Origin: Acidobacteriota bacterium
GTDB taxonomy: Bacteria; Acidobacteriota; Terriglobia; Bryobacterales; UBA6623
Assembly (NCBI GenBank): GCA_016125275.1
Contig: WGMB01000004.1
Location: forward strand, 1 to 64,000
Reading direction: 5' to 3'
DNA: 64,000 nt
Made by a program: the position numbers and the translations under genes. The notes below the pieces were generated by a model. The model was not told where the DNA came from. It was given only the letters and a program-made list of their open reading frames with translations, and ran no database searches. Below are positions 25,198 through 34,862 of the stretch, piece after piece; the first letter of the stretch is position 1; every line of letters starts with the position of its first letter.

Positions 25198-25305
25198 TCA
25201 ATAGACCAGACCCTTGTCCCACAGGAGCGGAATCCGCCCCAGCGGGGAATAGTGCGTCCAATCGTAGCGGGCGCGGGTCCGTGACGAGCGACCGTGGATC
25301 GAACG
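25198..25305 (-). pseudogene. possible remnant of a prepilin-like or secreted protein
   Basis: Read on the minus strand, this short frame between two stops gives a natural-looking segment: RYDWTHYSPLG followed by RIPLLWDKGLVY and a stop. The pattern recalls the end of prepilin-like proteins, where a 'PLLWDK' segment precedes an H-x9-DG motif. That motif and any start are missing, so if real it is a fragment. The evidence is only the look of the translation. Confidence 0.25.
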
Positions 25306-25352
25306 TCATGGGAGAGGTCAACTTATCTCGAAGAAGGGGAGTCGCCAGTTCC

Positions 25353-26033
25353 ATGGCTTACAGCAAGACCATCGTTTGCCTCTCAATGGCTCAGGAGGGA
25401 CAAGGACGCACCTTGGCCGGCAAGACACCGGAGGGCGGTTGGGTGCGTCCGGTGAGCGCCCACTCCGGCAGCGGGTTTCTGCACGGGGAGTGCGCGTATG
25501 CGAGTGGGATGACGCCGCGTCCCCTCGATCTGATTTCGATGACATTCGATCGACCGGCTCCACACCGACACAGAAAAGAGAACCACGTTGTCGGGCGGGG
25601 ACCGTGGCTTCGGCTGGGGGCTCTGAGTTATGCCGATCTGCCGTACTTTGTCGATCGACCGGTCACGCTGTGGGGAAACGACGAAGACGCCGAGGCGTCA
25701 CGGTCGGACGCGATCGGCATCGAAGCCGCTCGACGATCCTCGCACTCGATCGTACTGATCGAGCCGGAGTCCCTACAGATCCGAGTCTGTGCGGAGGGAA
25801 GCTTGTACCAAAAGATGGGCGTTCGTTCGTACTTCCGTTACCGGGACCTGGAGTATTCGCTGCGCGTGACCGACCAGTTTGCGCAGATGTTCTTTTTGGA
25901 CAAAGGGATCGGGTGGTACGATCTGGATGCGTATCTCTGCGTCAGCCTAGGCGATCCTTCGCCGAGTGATGGTCTCTGCTACAAGGTCGCCTCCGGCGTG
26001 ATCGTGCCGGACGGACTGTGGCGCAGCCTGTAG
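25353..26033 (+). CDS. dual-OB-domain-like protein
   Basis: A 226-residue cytoplasmic protein. I use the ATG at 25353 because conserved sequence begins with KTIVCLSM just after it; GGGGAG lies further upstream. Visible blocks are KTIVCLSMAQEGQGRTLAGK, GGWVRPVSAHSG, LDLISMTFDRPAPHRHRKENHVV and VTLWGNDEDAEASRSDAIG, with a C-terminal YYKVASG-like strand. This resembles proteins described as containing a dual OB-fold domain, found sporadically and often near mobile or conflict-related genes. The role is unknown; nucleic-acid or ligand binding is only suggested by the fold name. It lies just upstream of the second integrase and is probably cargo of that element. Confidence 0.6.
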   Translation: MAYSKTIVCLSMAQEGQGRTLAGKTPEGGWVRPVSAHSGSGFLHGECAYASGMTPRPLDLISMTFDRPAPHRHRKENHVVGRGPWLRLGALSYADLPYFVDRPVTLWGNDEDAEASRSDAIGIEAARRSSHSIVLIEPESLQIRVCAEGSLYQKMGVRSYFRYRDLEYSLRVTDQFAQMFFLDKGIGWYDLDAYLCVSLGDPSPSDGLCYKVASGVIVPDGLWRSL

Positions 26034-26234
26034 CGTCAAAACCAAACCGACTTGGCTTCAACGGTCTCAGCTGCGGAAATCTTGCGGTTGATTGCCCGCG
26101 AGAGGTCGGGCTGATGCTTAAGTGGTCCCGGGCTTCTCAGCCGGGGAAGTAGAACTGGCGGCCATCCTGGCCCGGGGTTCTGCCGCAGAAGGTCGTCGTG
26201 GTCTGGGAGGCCTCGCCGCTAGAATCCTCATGAC

Positions 26235-26477
26235 ATGAGCGAGGGCAACAAGGTTCAGACGCGCCTCGGCGACGTTCCGGCTCCGGAGCTTCCACGGGGG
26301 CTCATCGACGTTGATCAGTTGGCCCGGCACCTGTCTATCGCGAAGGGGACGGTGTACAACTGGGTGTACCTTCGCCGCATCCCCTTCCTCAAGGTTGGGC
26401 GCTGCGTGCGTTTCGACCTGCGAAAAGTCATGGACTCGCTGGCCTCCACTACAATGGACTCGGCTGGCAAGAGGTAG
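26235..26477 (+). CDS. excisionase-type helix-turn-helix protein
   Basis: An 80-residue protein with a MerR/excisionase-like winged helix: GLIDVDQLARHLSIAKGTVYNWVYLRRIPFLKVGRCVRFDLRKV. The 'hKVGrxvRF' ending is typical of the family that controls integrase directionality. It lies 14 bp upstream of the integrase gene on the same strand, presumably as one transcript. TAGAAT at 26220-26225 is a possible -10. Confidence 0.82.
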   Translation: MSEGNKVQTRLGDVPAPELPRGLIDVDQLARHLSIAKGTVYNWVYLRRIPFLKVGRCVRFDLRKVMDSLASTTMDSAGKR

Positions 26478-26491
26478 AAGGAGCTACTTCG

Positions 26492-27529
26492 ATGGCACTC
26501 TACCGACGCGGCCGGATCTGGTACGCGGACTACTACGCGCAAGGAAAGCGGGTCCAAGAGAGCACTGGGACCACGAATCGGCGCGAAGCCGAGAAGTTCG
26601 TGGCTTTGCGATCTTCGGAGGTTCAGCGAGGCGTCTACGTCAAGCCGACGCAGATCTCGTTGGATGACTTCGGCGAGCGTTATCTATCCCACGCCAAGCT
26701 GCACAAGCGGTCTTGGCTGCGAGACGGGCAGATGTGGAGACACTTGCGGGACTTCTTCGGCGACGTGAACCTGGGGAGCATCACTCCTCTGGGGATCGAG
26801 GCCTACCAGCAGCACCGCGTTCGAAGTGTTTCGTCATCCACGGTCAACCGTGAATTGGCGCTGCTGAAGCACATGTTCAATCTGGCAGAACGCTGGCAGT
26901 TCCACCAGGGAGCCAACCCCGTGCGGTTGGTCCCGTTTCTGCGTGAGGACAATCTGAAGTTTCGGACGCTGTCCGAGGCCGAGGAGCGCAAACTGCTCAG
27001 CTGCTCTCCGCCGTACTTGCGGGAGATGGTCGTATTCGCGATCAATACCGGTCTTCGATCCGGCGAGATCTTTCGCCTTACCTGGGAGGAAATTGACCTT
27101 GACCTGAAACGCATTCAACCGATCATTCGCAAGACGCGCCGCCCGCTGGCGGTGCCCCTCAACGAGATGGCGTATGAGGTGCTCGTCGGGAGACACGCCG
27201 TCAAGCACGGTCCCTACGCCTTCTACAATCCCGCCACCGGCGACCGGTTCAAGGACTGCAAGCTCGGACTGAAGGGAGCCCTCCGCCGGGCGGGCCTCAC
27301 CGGCATCACCTGGCACACGTTTCGTCATACCTTCGCGTCTCGCTTGACGCGCAGCGGAGTTGATCTGATCACCGTGAAGGAGCTCCTCGGACACTCGACC
27401 ATCACGGTGACGATGCGGTACGCGCACTCGAACGAAGAGACCAAGCGGGCGGCGGTCGGCCGCCTCCCAACCAGTGACAAAGTAGTGACAGTCATCTCTC
27501 GGGGGCGCAAAAACGCGGACTACGCGTAG
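26492..27529 (+). CDS. tyrosine-type site-specific integrase
   Basis: A 345-residue phage/island integrase. AAGGAG nine bases before the ATG supports the start. The N-terminal arm-binding and SAM-like core-binding domains span about 1-165. The catalytic domain carries Arg in NTGLRSGEIFRLTW, box II WHTFRHTFASRL, and LGHSTITVTMRYAH with the nucleophilic Tyr. All catalytic motifs are canonical, unlike the integrase at 3690-4925, so this one is probably competent. The gene ends 43 bp before tRNA-Ser and reads towards it. Two AGTGACA direct repeats lie within its last 60 bases and a third overlaps its stop codon. Confidence 0.93.
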   Translation: MALYRRGRIWYADYYAQGKRVQESTGTTNRREAEKFVALRSSEVQRGVYVKPTQISLDDFGERYLSHAKLHKRSWLRDGQMWRHLRDFFGDVNLGSITPLGIEAYQQHRVRSVSSSTVNRELALLKHMFNLAERWQFHQGANPVRLVPFLREDNLKFRTLSEAEERKLLSCSPPYLREMVVFAINTGLRSGEIFRLTWEEIDLDLKRIQPIIRKTRRPLAVPLNEMAYEVLVGRHAVKHGPYAFYNPATGDRFKDCKLGLKGALRRAGLTGITWHTFRHTFASRLTRSGVDLITVKELLGHSTITVTMRYAHSNEETKRAAVGRLPTSDKVVTVISRGRKNADYA

Positions 27530-27534
27530 TGACA
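27473..27534. repeat. AGTGACA direct repeats at the integrase 3' end
   Basis: AGTGACA occurs at 27473, 27484 and 27528. The offsets of 11 and 44 bp put all three on the same helical face. Location between the integrase and tRNA-Ser suggests integrase- or excisionase-binding sites. Two of the copies double as coding sequence, so chance cannot be excluded. Confidence 0.4.
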
Positions 27535-27572
27535 TAGCGCGTAAGTGGAAGGAAGCAGGTAAGATAGAGGAT

Positions 27573-27662
27573 GGAGGAATGGCCGAGCGGTCGAAGGCGG
27601 CGGTCTTGAAAACCGCAGTTGGGGAAACTCAACCGGGGGTTCGAATCCCTCTTCCTCCGCCA
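27573..27662 (+). tRNA. tRNA-Ser (anticodon UGA)
   Basis: A 90-nt class II tRNA. The acceptor stem GGAGGAA pairs with TTCCTCC, the anticodon loop CTTGAAA gives anticodon TGA (UCA codons), there is a long variable arm, the T-arm contains GGTTCGAATCC, and CCA is encoded. It directly follows the integrase gene, which is a usual attachment site for such integrases. Confidence 0.96.
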
Positions 27663-27667
27663 CCCTC

Positions 27668-27750
27668 GTAGCGCACGCCTCCGGCGTGCCGGGTCGTCGG
27701 TCCCCGACGACCCTCCCAGAACGGCCGTGGCGCTTGACACCCCGCGCTAC
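27668..27750. repeat. compound palindromic element downstream of tRNA-Ser
   Basis: Outer inverted repeats GTAGCGC (27668-27674) and GCGCTAC (27744-27750) enclose two adjacent perfect hairpins: GCACGCC-TCC-GGCGTGC (27673-27689) and a 10-bp stem GGGTCGTCGG with a TCC loop (27691-27713). This resembles dispersed REP-like intergenic elements. The first hairpin may also terminate tRNA transcription. No gene lies in 27663-28011. Confidence 0.65.
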
Positions 27751-27900
27751 CCTGAAACAAACGACGGTGCCGCTACGGGTTCTGAAACCAACCCATCCCA
27801 GCCGGCAAGAACCCCGGGCTCAAAAGTCGCATCAACCTGCGATCCGCCGGCGAATTTCGGCACGGCGCCGCCGCCAAGCCCGCCAAACCGGGCCGCGAAT

Positions 27901-27940
27901 GGCTCACTTTGGCTCAGTTTGGCTCACTCTGGCTCACTTT
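27901..27940. repeat. four tandem 10-bp repeats upstream of the response regulator
   Basis: Four adjacent copies of GGCTCACTTT; copies 2 and 3 each have one substitution. The array ends 71 bp before the response-regulator start. OmpR/PhoB-type regulators bind direct repeats with a 10-11 bp period, so this is a good candidate for an autoregulatory site. Confidence 0.6.
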
Positions 27941-28011
27941 TCGAGAAAAACAAGGGTGGCGCCAATCCTCGTCGCCAGCCGTCGGTTTGAGCCTTGGTCC
28001 AGAATGAGTGC

Positions 28012-28682
<671 letters not shown>

Positions 28683-28686
<4 letters not shown>

Positions 28687-30062
28687 GAAGGCCTCGCTCC
28701 ATCCGCGTGCGGCTCACGCTGTGGTACTCCGCGGTTCTCGCCGCCGGTATGGTCGCGCTCAACCTCTTGACCTGGTTCGCCCTGCACGAGGCGCTGATGC
28801 GCAATGACGTCAGCGAGCTCGACAACCGCTTGGAGGGCATCGCGCTGTTCGTGGAGCGGGAGTCCAAGGGCCCGGCCCGCGCGGACCTGCTGGAGGAGGC
28901 TCGCGAGTACTCGACCGGCCTGCCGACGGGAGACTCCCTGCGCGTCCTCGCCCCCGACGGCGGCGTGCTCTTCGAGCATGGCGCGCGGACCGCGGAGTCC
29001 CTGCAGCGCAGCCGCTTGTTCACCATCCGCGGCCACCCCATGCGTTTCGAGCTGAGCGCGCCGTTGCGCGACCACTACGAAACGCTCGACGTGCTCCGCC
29101 GCGTGATGATCGCCGTTTCTCCCGTCGTTCTGGCCCTGGCCGTCCTGGGGGGTGGATGGCTCGCCGGGCGAAGCCTGAAGCCGGTGGACGAGCTGACCCG
29201 GGAAGCCCGCGCCATCGACGAAAAGGACCTGCAAACCCGGCTCTCGGTCCCGGCGACCGGCGACGAGCTGCAGCGTCTCGCGGAGACTCTCAACGACCTG
29301 CTGGCGCGGATCGAGGGCTCGGTCCGCAGCGTCGTTCGCTTCACCGGCGACGCGGCGCACGAGCTGCGCACGCCGGTGGCCGTCATCCGCGCCTCGGCCG
29401 AGCTGGCGCTCCGGCAGCCGCGCTCGGCGGAGACCTACCGCGTGACGCTCCAAGCGATCCAGAAGGAGACGGTCCACGTCACCGAGCTGCTCGAACAACT
29501 CTTGACGCTCGCCCGCGGCGACGCCGGCGCCCTGCAACTGGAGTTCGACGCCGTTCCCGTCGGCTCGCTGCTGCGCCAGTCGCTCGAGTCCGCCCGGCCG
29601 CTCGCCGAGTCCAACGACATCGCGCTCGAGAGCTCCCTGCCGCAGCAGGACTCGCTCGTCTGGGCGGACGAGATGGCGGGCCGGCGCCTCCTGCTGATCC
29701 TCATCGAGAACGCCGTCAAGTACACCCCATCCGGCGGACGCGTCCGGGTGCGGCTGGCCGTTTCGGCAACCGAATGCCGCATCGAGGTGGAGGACACCGG
29801 GCCCGGCATCCCGCCCGACGCCTTGCCCCACGTCTTCGACCGCTTCTATCGCGCCGCCCCGGACCGAGCCCGCCTCGAAGGCGCGGGGCTGGGTCTGGCG
29901 ATCGCGCGCACGATCGCGCAGGCTCACGGCGGCCGGCTGGAAGCGCGGTCGCCCGACGGCGGCGGAGCCGTGTTCTGCTTGGCCCTTCCGCTACTTGGCG
30001 CCGCCGAATCTGCAAAGCCTCACGCGGAGAGCCCGGCCCGCAGCCGGCGCGTCCCGGCCTGA
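28683..30062 (+). CDS. sensor histidine kinase
   Basis: A 459-residue inner-membrane kinase, coupled to its response regulator by ATGA. TM1 lies at about 11-32, a periplasmic sensor at 33-140 and TM2 at about 142-163. A HAMP linker follows ([20 protein letters not shown]). The phosphorylated His226 sits in [14 protein letters not shown]. The ATPase domain has the N box [12 protein letters not shown], the G1 box EDTGPGIP and the G2 box [12 protein letters not shown]. The layout matches CusS/CzcS-type metal or envelope-stress sensors, although the ligand cannot be read from the sequence. Confidence 0.92.
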
Positions 30063-30087
30063 AGCCTCCATCGCAAGCGTCCAGTCC

Positions 30088-30108
30088 CTTTCAGACGACT
30101 TTCAGACG
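30088..30108. promoter_or_regulatory. 11-bp direct repeat upstream of the efflux operon
   Basis: CTTTCAGACG occurs at 30088-30097 and again at 30099-30108, one helical turn apart, in the gap between the kinase and the outer-membrane efflux gene. This is the spacing expected for a dimer of an OmpR-type regulator. Binding by the adjacent regulator is inferred. Confidence 0.55.
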
Positions 30109-30215
30109 GGCTCTGCTCTACTGAGGGCCTGTCGCACGGCGGGCCCAACCCAGGAGCGGAGAGCGGACGGTTTCCCGGCCGCGTTGCGACCCCAAGCCTT
30201 CGCTACGCGCTGTTC

Positions 30216-31703
30216 GTGGCGCTCCTGCCGGCAAGCTGCCTGCCGGCGATCGGCCAATCCGTCCCCCAGGCGGCCCAGGCAGCGGAGGCGGTTCCCCCGG
30301 CCGCGAAACGGTTCATCGCCGTCTCCGCCTTCGACGGCGACTCGGCCCAGGAGCCCCCCACGCAGCCGCAGCCCTCGGGACCTCCGAGCTCCGACCCATT
30401 GGCCGGCGCCGCCGCTGAAACTCTGCATCTGTCCCTGCAATCAGCCCTGGCTCGCGGACTGGCCAAGAACCCCGACCTGGTAACGCTGCGGGCCCAAGCC
30501 CCGGTGAGTGAGGCCATGGTCGACGTGGCGCACACGCCGCTGTGGAACCCCTTCGTCCAGTCGCAGTTTCTTCCCCGCGGCACGCCGTTCGTCCCCAACA
30601 ACCCCGGCGAGCCCGCCTCCGGGGCCGGCCAAAGCAACTACTACGTCTGGGCCATGCAGCGCTTCGAGGTCGCCCACCAGCGCCGATACCGCACCCGGGC
30701 CGCGATGGAGGCCTTGAGCCAGGTCCAGTGGAACATCCTGCAGGCCGAGCTGCTCAACGTGGCCCAATCGACCCGCCTGTACTTCACCGCGCTGTACCAG
30801 AAGGGCCTCTACGAGCTGGCCTCCGAGACCGCGGACCTGAACGAGCGTCTGCTGGACGTGCAACGCCGGCGCGTCGCGGCCAACCTGGCGCCCGCCGCCG
30901 ACATCACCGGCGCGCAGATCGCGGCGCGGCAATCCCGGCGACAGGCCGAGATCGCCCGCTTCTCTTACGAGACGGCTTTGGCCGCCCTGCGCCAGCAACT
31001 GAGCGTCCCACTCTCCACGGCCCTGGTCCTCACCGAGCGGATGGCGGACATGCGGTGGCTTCCGGTCCATGGCGACGACGCCGCGCAGGACGAAACGGCG
31101 TACGCCGCCGAGCTGGTGGAAGGACGTCCCGACGTCATGGCCGCCCAGGTCGGCATCCGCGTAGCCGAAGCCAACCTGGGCCTGGCCCACGCGGCGCAAG
31201 TGCCGGACCTGCAGGCCGGCCCGATCTACGAGACGGCTGACGACGGTACGCAATACCTGGGGTTTCGCCTGCAGATGGAGATCCCCATCTGGAACACCGG
31301 CCGGGCGATGGCGCGCCAGCGCAAGGCGGAGCTGAATCAGCGCGCCCTGACCCATGAGCAACTGAAGGTCAAAGCCGGCCTGGAGGCCCAGACGGCCATC
31401 AGCCAGTACGAGCGCGTCCGGCAGTTCGCCACGCGGCTCGCGGCGGAGTCCTCCTCCGGCCCGCCCCACGAGCTCGACGAGATCACACGCCTGTTCGAGG
31501 CCGGCCAGGCCGACATCCTGGCGGTCATCCAGACGCGAAACAACCTGCTGCAAGAACAACGCACCAACTTGGACCTGCTGATTCAGTTGGCCCAAGCGGC
31601 GGCGAACGTGATTCAAGCGACGGCGCTGCCCGTGGACCACGTCATCGAATCGTCCGGTGCGCCGACCCCCGCCCAGGGTCCAACCACGGAGCCGAAGAAC
31701 TGA
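30216..31703 (+). CDS. TolC-like outer-membrane efflux protein
   Basis: A 495-residue outer-membrane factor. I follow the GTG start at 30216; the hydrophobic stretch continues a few codons upstream, so the true start is uncertain. After a poorly conserved Pro-rich region, the family core begins near 70 (LHLSLQSALARGLAKNPDLVTLRAQ) and shows the two helical repeats, including NVAQSTRLYFTALYQKGLYELA and a second block around EANLGLAHAAQVPDLQAGP. It would form the exit duct of the tripartite pump encoded downstream, and its stop overlaps the pump start by one base. Confidence 0.87.
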   Translation: MALLPASCLPAIGQSVPQAAQAAEAVPPAAKRFIAVSAFDGDSAQEPPTQPQPSGPPSSDPLAGAAAETLHLSLQSALARGLAKNPDLVTLRAQAPVSEAMVDVAHTPLWNPFVQSQFLPRGTPFVPNNPGEPASGAGQSNYYVWAMQRFEVAHQRRYRTRAAMEALSQVQWNILQAELLNVAQSTRLYFTALYQKGLYELASETADLNERLLDVQRRRVAANLAPAADITGAQIAARQSRRQAEIARFSYETALAALRQQLSVPLSTALVLTERMADMRWLPVHGDDAAQDETAYAAELVEGRPDVMAAQVGIRVAEANLGLAHAAQVPDLQAGPIYETADDGTQYLGFRLQMEIPIWNTGRAMARQRKAELNQRALTHEQLKVKAGLEAQTAISQYERVRQFATRLAAESSSGPPHELDEITRLFEAGQADILAVIQTRNNLLQEQRTNLDLLIQLAQAAANVIQATALPVDHVIESSGAPTPAQGPTTEPKN

Positions 31704-34700
31704 TGGCCGAACGCAACACTTCGGGCTCGAAGGCCGGCGCCGTCCTGCACTACGGCAAGGCGATCCTGTTCCTGGTGGCGGCGTTGTGTCTGGCGGGCGT
31801 GTACTCCGGCTGGACCATGCCCGCCTCGGTCTTTCCGCAGACCGACTTTCCGCGGGTCGTCATCCTCATCGACAACGGCGTCGCCCCCGCCGACGAAATG
31901 ATGGCCACGATCACGCGGCCGGTCGAAGAGGCGATGAAGTACATCCCGGGCACGGTCAACATCCGCTCCACCACGGCTCGCGGCTCAGCCGCCGTCAACG
32001 TCTTCTTCGACTGGCGGACCAACATGGAAGAGGCGGAACAGTACGTCCTCGGCCGCCTCTCCCAGATCCGCAACACCCTGCCGCCCGCCGTCAACATCCA
32101 GGTCCATCGCCTCACCTTCTCCGCCTTCCCCATCCTCGGCATCAGCCTCACCAGCCAGACGCGCAGCAAGGCCGACCTGTGGGAGACGGCCCGGTATGAG
32201 ATCTATCCGCGCTTCCTGCGCATCGAGGGCGTCGCCCGGATCAACCTCGTCGGAGGGCGCGTCCCCGAGTACCACGTCATCGTCGACCCGTCGAAGCTCG
32301 ACGCCCACCACCTGAGCTTCAGCCAAGTGACGCAGGCTCTGGCGGACACCAACCAGTTCACGCCCGCCGGCATGCACGAGGAGAACTACCAGCTCTATCT
32401 CGTGGTCGTCGACAACCGCCTGCACCAACCCCAGGAGATCGAGAACGTCGTCGTCGCTTGGGTCAACCAAGCCCCGGTACGGATTCGTGACGTGGCCGAC
32501 GTGCGGCGCGGGGAAGCTCCCCAGTTCAACCGGGTTTCCGCCGAGGGCAAGGAAGCGGTTCTGCTCAACATCTACGGCCAGCCCGACTGCCACACGGTCC
32601 AGATCGCCGACGCGCTGGAAGCCGAGCTCGCGCGCCTCCGCCAAGAGCTCCCGCCCGACATGAGGCTGGCCTTCTTCTACGACCAGTCCCAGTTCGTGCG
32701 GGAGGGCGTCCGCAGCGTGTGGGAGGCGATCATCCTGGGGCTGGCCCTATCGGTCGTCGTGCTGTTCCTGTTCCTGCGGAGCCTCTCCGCCACCATTGTC
32801 GCCGCCTTGGTCATTCCCGTCACGATCGTGTTGACCCTGATCGGGCTGCGCCTGATGGGGATGAGCTTCAACCTGATGACCCTCGGCGGCATCGCCGCGG
32901 TCGTCGGCATCGTCATCGACGACGCCATCGTGGTCGTGGAGGCGATCTACGCCAAGGTTCTGGCCGGCTTCTCGTCCGCCGAAGCCGTCCGGGCCGCCAT
33001 TCAGGAAGTCGGGCCCGCCCTGGTCGGCAGCACGATGACGCCCGTGGTGGTGTTCATCCCGCTGGCGTTTCTGGACGGCGTGCCCGGCGTCTTCTTCCGG
33101 GCGCTGGCCGTCACCATGGTGATCGCTTTGCTGATCTCGCTCGTCCTGGCCGTCACTTGGACGCCGGTGACGGCGGAGCTGTTGATTCGCGCCCGCGGCG
33201 AGCGCAGGCAGAGCGAGCTCGAGCAGGGCGGGCCGATCCTTCGGCGGCTGATTGCCCTCTACGGCAGCGTCATGCACAGGGTGCTGCGCTCGCCGGGCGT
33301 CGCGGCGGCCGGTATGGCGGGCGTGGCCTTGCTCGGAATCCTCCTTTACGGCCGCTTGGAATCGGACTTTCTGCCTCCGCAGGACGAAGGCGCCTTCGTC
33401 ATCGACTACTACTCCCGCCCCGGCACCAGCCTCACCGAAACCAACCGGATGCTGCTGCACATCGAGCAGATCCTCAACGAAACCCCGGAAGTGGAGAGCT
33501 TCTCGCGGCGGACCGGCGCCCGTCTGGCGCTGGCGATCGCCGAGCCCAACACCGGCGACTTCCTCGTCAAGCTCAAGGAGCGCCGTTCGCGCAGTACCGA
33601 GGAGGTCATCGAAGAGCTGCGGCTGGAATGCAACGACGCCGAGCCGGCGCTGCACTTCGAGTTCCCCGGCGTGCTCGGCGACCTCATCGGCGACCTGACG
33701 TGGTCTCCCAACCCGGTCGAGATCAAGATCTTCTCCAACGACGTCGAGCTGCTCAAGGACAAAGCCGAAGCGATCGCCGCGGCCCTCGAGGACGTGCCCG
33801 GCGTGGTCGATGTCGACGACGGGCTGGTCGTCGCCGGCCCTTCGTTGCGGCTACGGACCGACCTGCCCGAAGCGGCGCGAGCCGGTTTGACGCCCCGCGC
33901 GCTGGGGAGCGAGATCCAAGCGACGATGCTCGGAGTCGTCTCCTCCTACGTCCTGCAGGGCGACAGGACCTACGACGTCCGCGTGCTGGCCGCCCCCCAA
34001 TCCCACGAGCGGCAAGGCTCGCTGGCCACCCTGCCCATCGAATCTCTCGCGGGAGCGCAGTTGACGGTCCGCGACGTGGCCGGCATCGAGCACGAGCCGG
34101 GCATCCTGGAGATGCACCGCGAGGATCTGCGGCAATTGGTGGCGGTGTCGGCCCGCTTCGAGGGCGTCGACATGGGCCACGGCATCGCCGCCATCCAGGA
34201 CAAGCTGGCCCAAGCCGTGACCCTGCCTCCGGACGCCTCGCTCGAGTTCGGCGGACTGTACCAGCAGCAGCAGGAGTCGTTCCGCAACTTGTCGATGGTG
34301 TTGTTGGCCGCGCTGGTTCTCGTCTACGCCGTGCTGATGCTCGAGTTCCGCACCTTCCTGCAGCCCTTGGCCATCTGGATGGGGGCGCTGCTGGCTCTGT
34401 TCGGCGTGGTCGCCGCCCTGTGGGTGACCGGAACCTCGCTGAACATCGTTTCCATTCTGGGGTCGATCATCGCCATGGGCATCGTTCACAAGAACGGCAT
34501 CTTGATGTTCGACTTCGTTGAGCATTTGCGGGCCCAAGGGCTGCCGCTGAAAGAGGCGATGATTCAGTCCGGCCAGCGGAGGCTGCGTCCGGTGCTGATG
34601 ACCTCTCTGACCACGTTCCTCGGCCTGCTGCCCTTGGCCTACGGGATCGGCGCGGGCGCGGACATGCTCCGCCCGATGGCCATCGCCGTCATCGGGTCGC

Positions 34701-34858
34701 TGTTCACCTCCCTGCTGCTGTCGCTCGTCGCGACGCCCGTCTTCTACTACTTGATGGCGCGCCGGGCCGGCGTCGACGTGGACGCGCCGTTCTCCCACGA
34801 CGGATCGCCCGAGCAGAGGCCGCTGTCGGCCCCTCCCGAGGCTTCCGCGAGCTCCTGA
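31703..34858 (+). CDS. RND-type efflux pump, inner-membrane subunit
   Basis: A 1051-residue, 12-helix RND transporter driven by protons. TM1 is near 17-36, two large periplasmic domains follow TM1 and TM7, and TM4 contains GIVIDDAIVVVE with the paired Asp residues of the proton relay. TM10 has VHKNGILMFDF, supplying the Lys partner. These motifs fit the hydrophobe/multidrug (HAE-like) type better than the heavy-metal type, whose TM4 signature differs. The periplasmic Phe/Met-rich pocket residues cannot be assigned with confidence. The gene order outer-membrane factor, pump, adaptor is unusual, since the adaptor most often comes first. Confidence 0.9.
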   Translation: MAERNTSGSKAGAVLHYGKAILFLVAALCLAGVYSGWTMPASVFPQTDFPRVVILIDNGVAPADEMMATITRPVEEAMKYIPGTVNIRSTTARGSAAVNVFFDWRTNMEEAEQYVLGRLSQIRNTLPPAVNIQVHRLTFSAFPILGISLTSQTRSKADLWETARYEIYPRFLRIEGVARINLVGGRVPEYHVIVDPSKLDAHHLSFSQVTQALADTNQFTPAGMHEENYQLYLVVVDNRLHQPQEIENVVVAWVNQAPVRIRDVADVRRGEAPQFNRVSAEGKEAVLLNIYGQPDCHTVQIADALEAELARLRQELPPDMRLAFFYDQSQFVREGVRSVWEAIILGLALSVVVLFLFLRSLSATIVAALVIPVTIVLTLIGLRLMGMSFNLMTLGGIAAVVGIVIDDAIVVVEAIYAKVLAGFSSAEAVRAAIQEVGPALVGSTMTPVVVFIPLAFLDGVPGVFFRALAVTMVIALLISLVLAVTWTPVTAELLIRARGERRQSELEQGGPILRRLIALYGSVMHRVLRSPGVAAAGMAGVALLGILLYGRLESDFLPPQDEGAFVIDYYSRPGTSLTETNRMLLHIEQILNETPEVESFSRRTGARLALAIAEPNTGDFLVKLKERRSRSTEEVIEELRLECNDAEPALHFEFPGVLGDLIGDLTWSPNPVEIKIFSNDVELLKDKAEAIAAALEDVPGVVDVDDGLVVAGPSLRLRTDLPEAARAGLTPRALGSEIQATMLGVVSSYVLQGDRTYDVRVLAAPQSHERQGSLATLPIESLAGAQLTVRDVAGIEHEPGILEMHREDLRQLVAVSARFEGVDMGHGIAAIQDKLAQAVTLPPDASLEFGGLYQQQQESFRNLSMVLLAALVLVYAVLMLEFRTFLQPLAIWMGALLALFGVVAALWVTGTSLNIVSILGSIIAMGIVHKNGILMFDFVEHLRAQGLPLKEAMIQSGQRRLRPVLMTSLTTFLGLLPLAYGIGAGADMLRPMAIAVIGSLFTSLLLSLVATPVFYYLMARRAGVDVDAPFSHDGSPEQRPLSAPPEASASS

Positions 34859-34862
34859 CGAG

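Noticed and set aside
27901-27940. CRISPR-like array
   Set aside because: The repeats are 10 bp, adjacent and have no spacers, so this is a simple tandem array. I saw no CRISPR array or cas gene in the window.
32719-34521. 600-residue second frame inside the RND pump gene
   Set aside because: Extremely Arg-rich shadow of the pump gene; the pump frame has all RND motifs.
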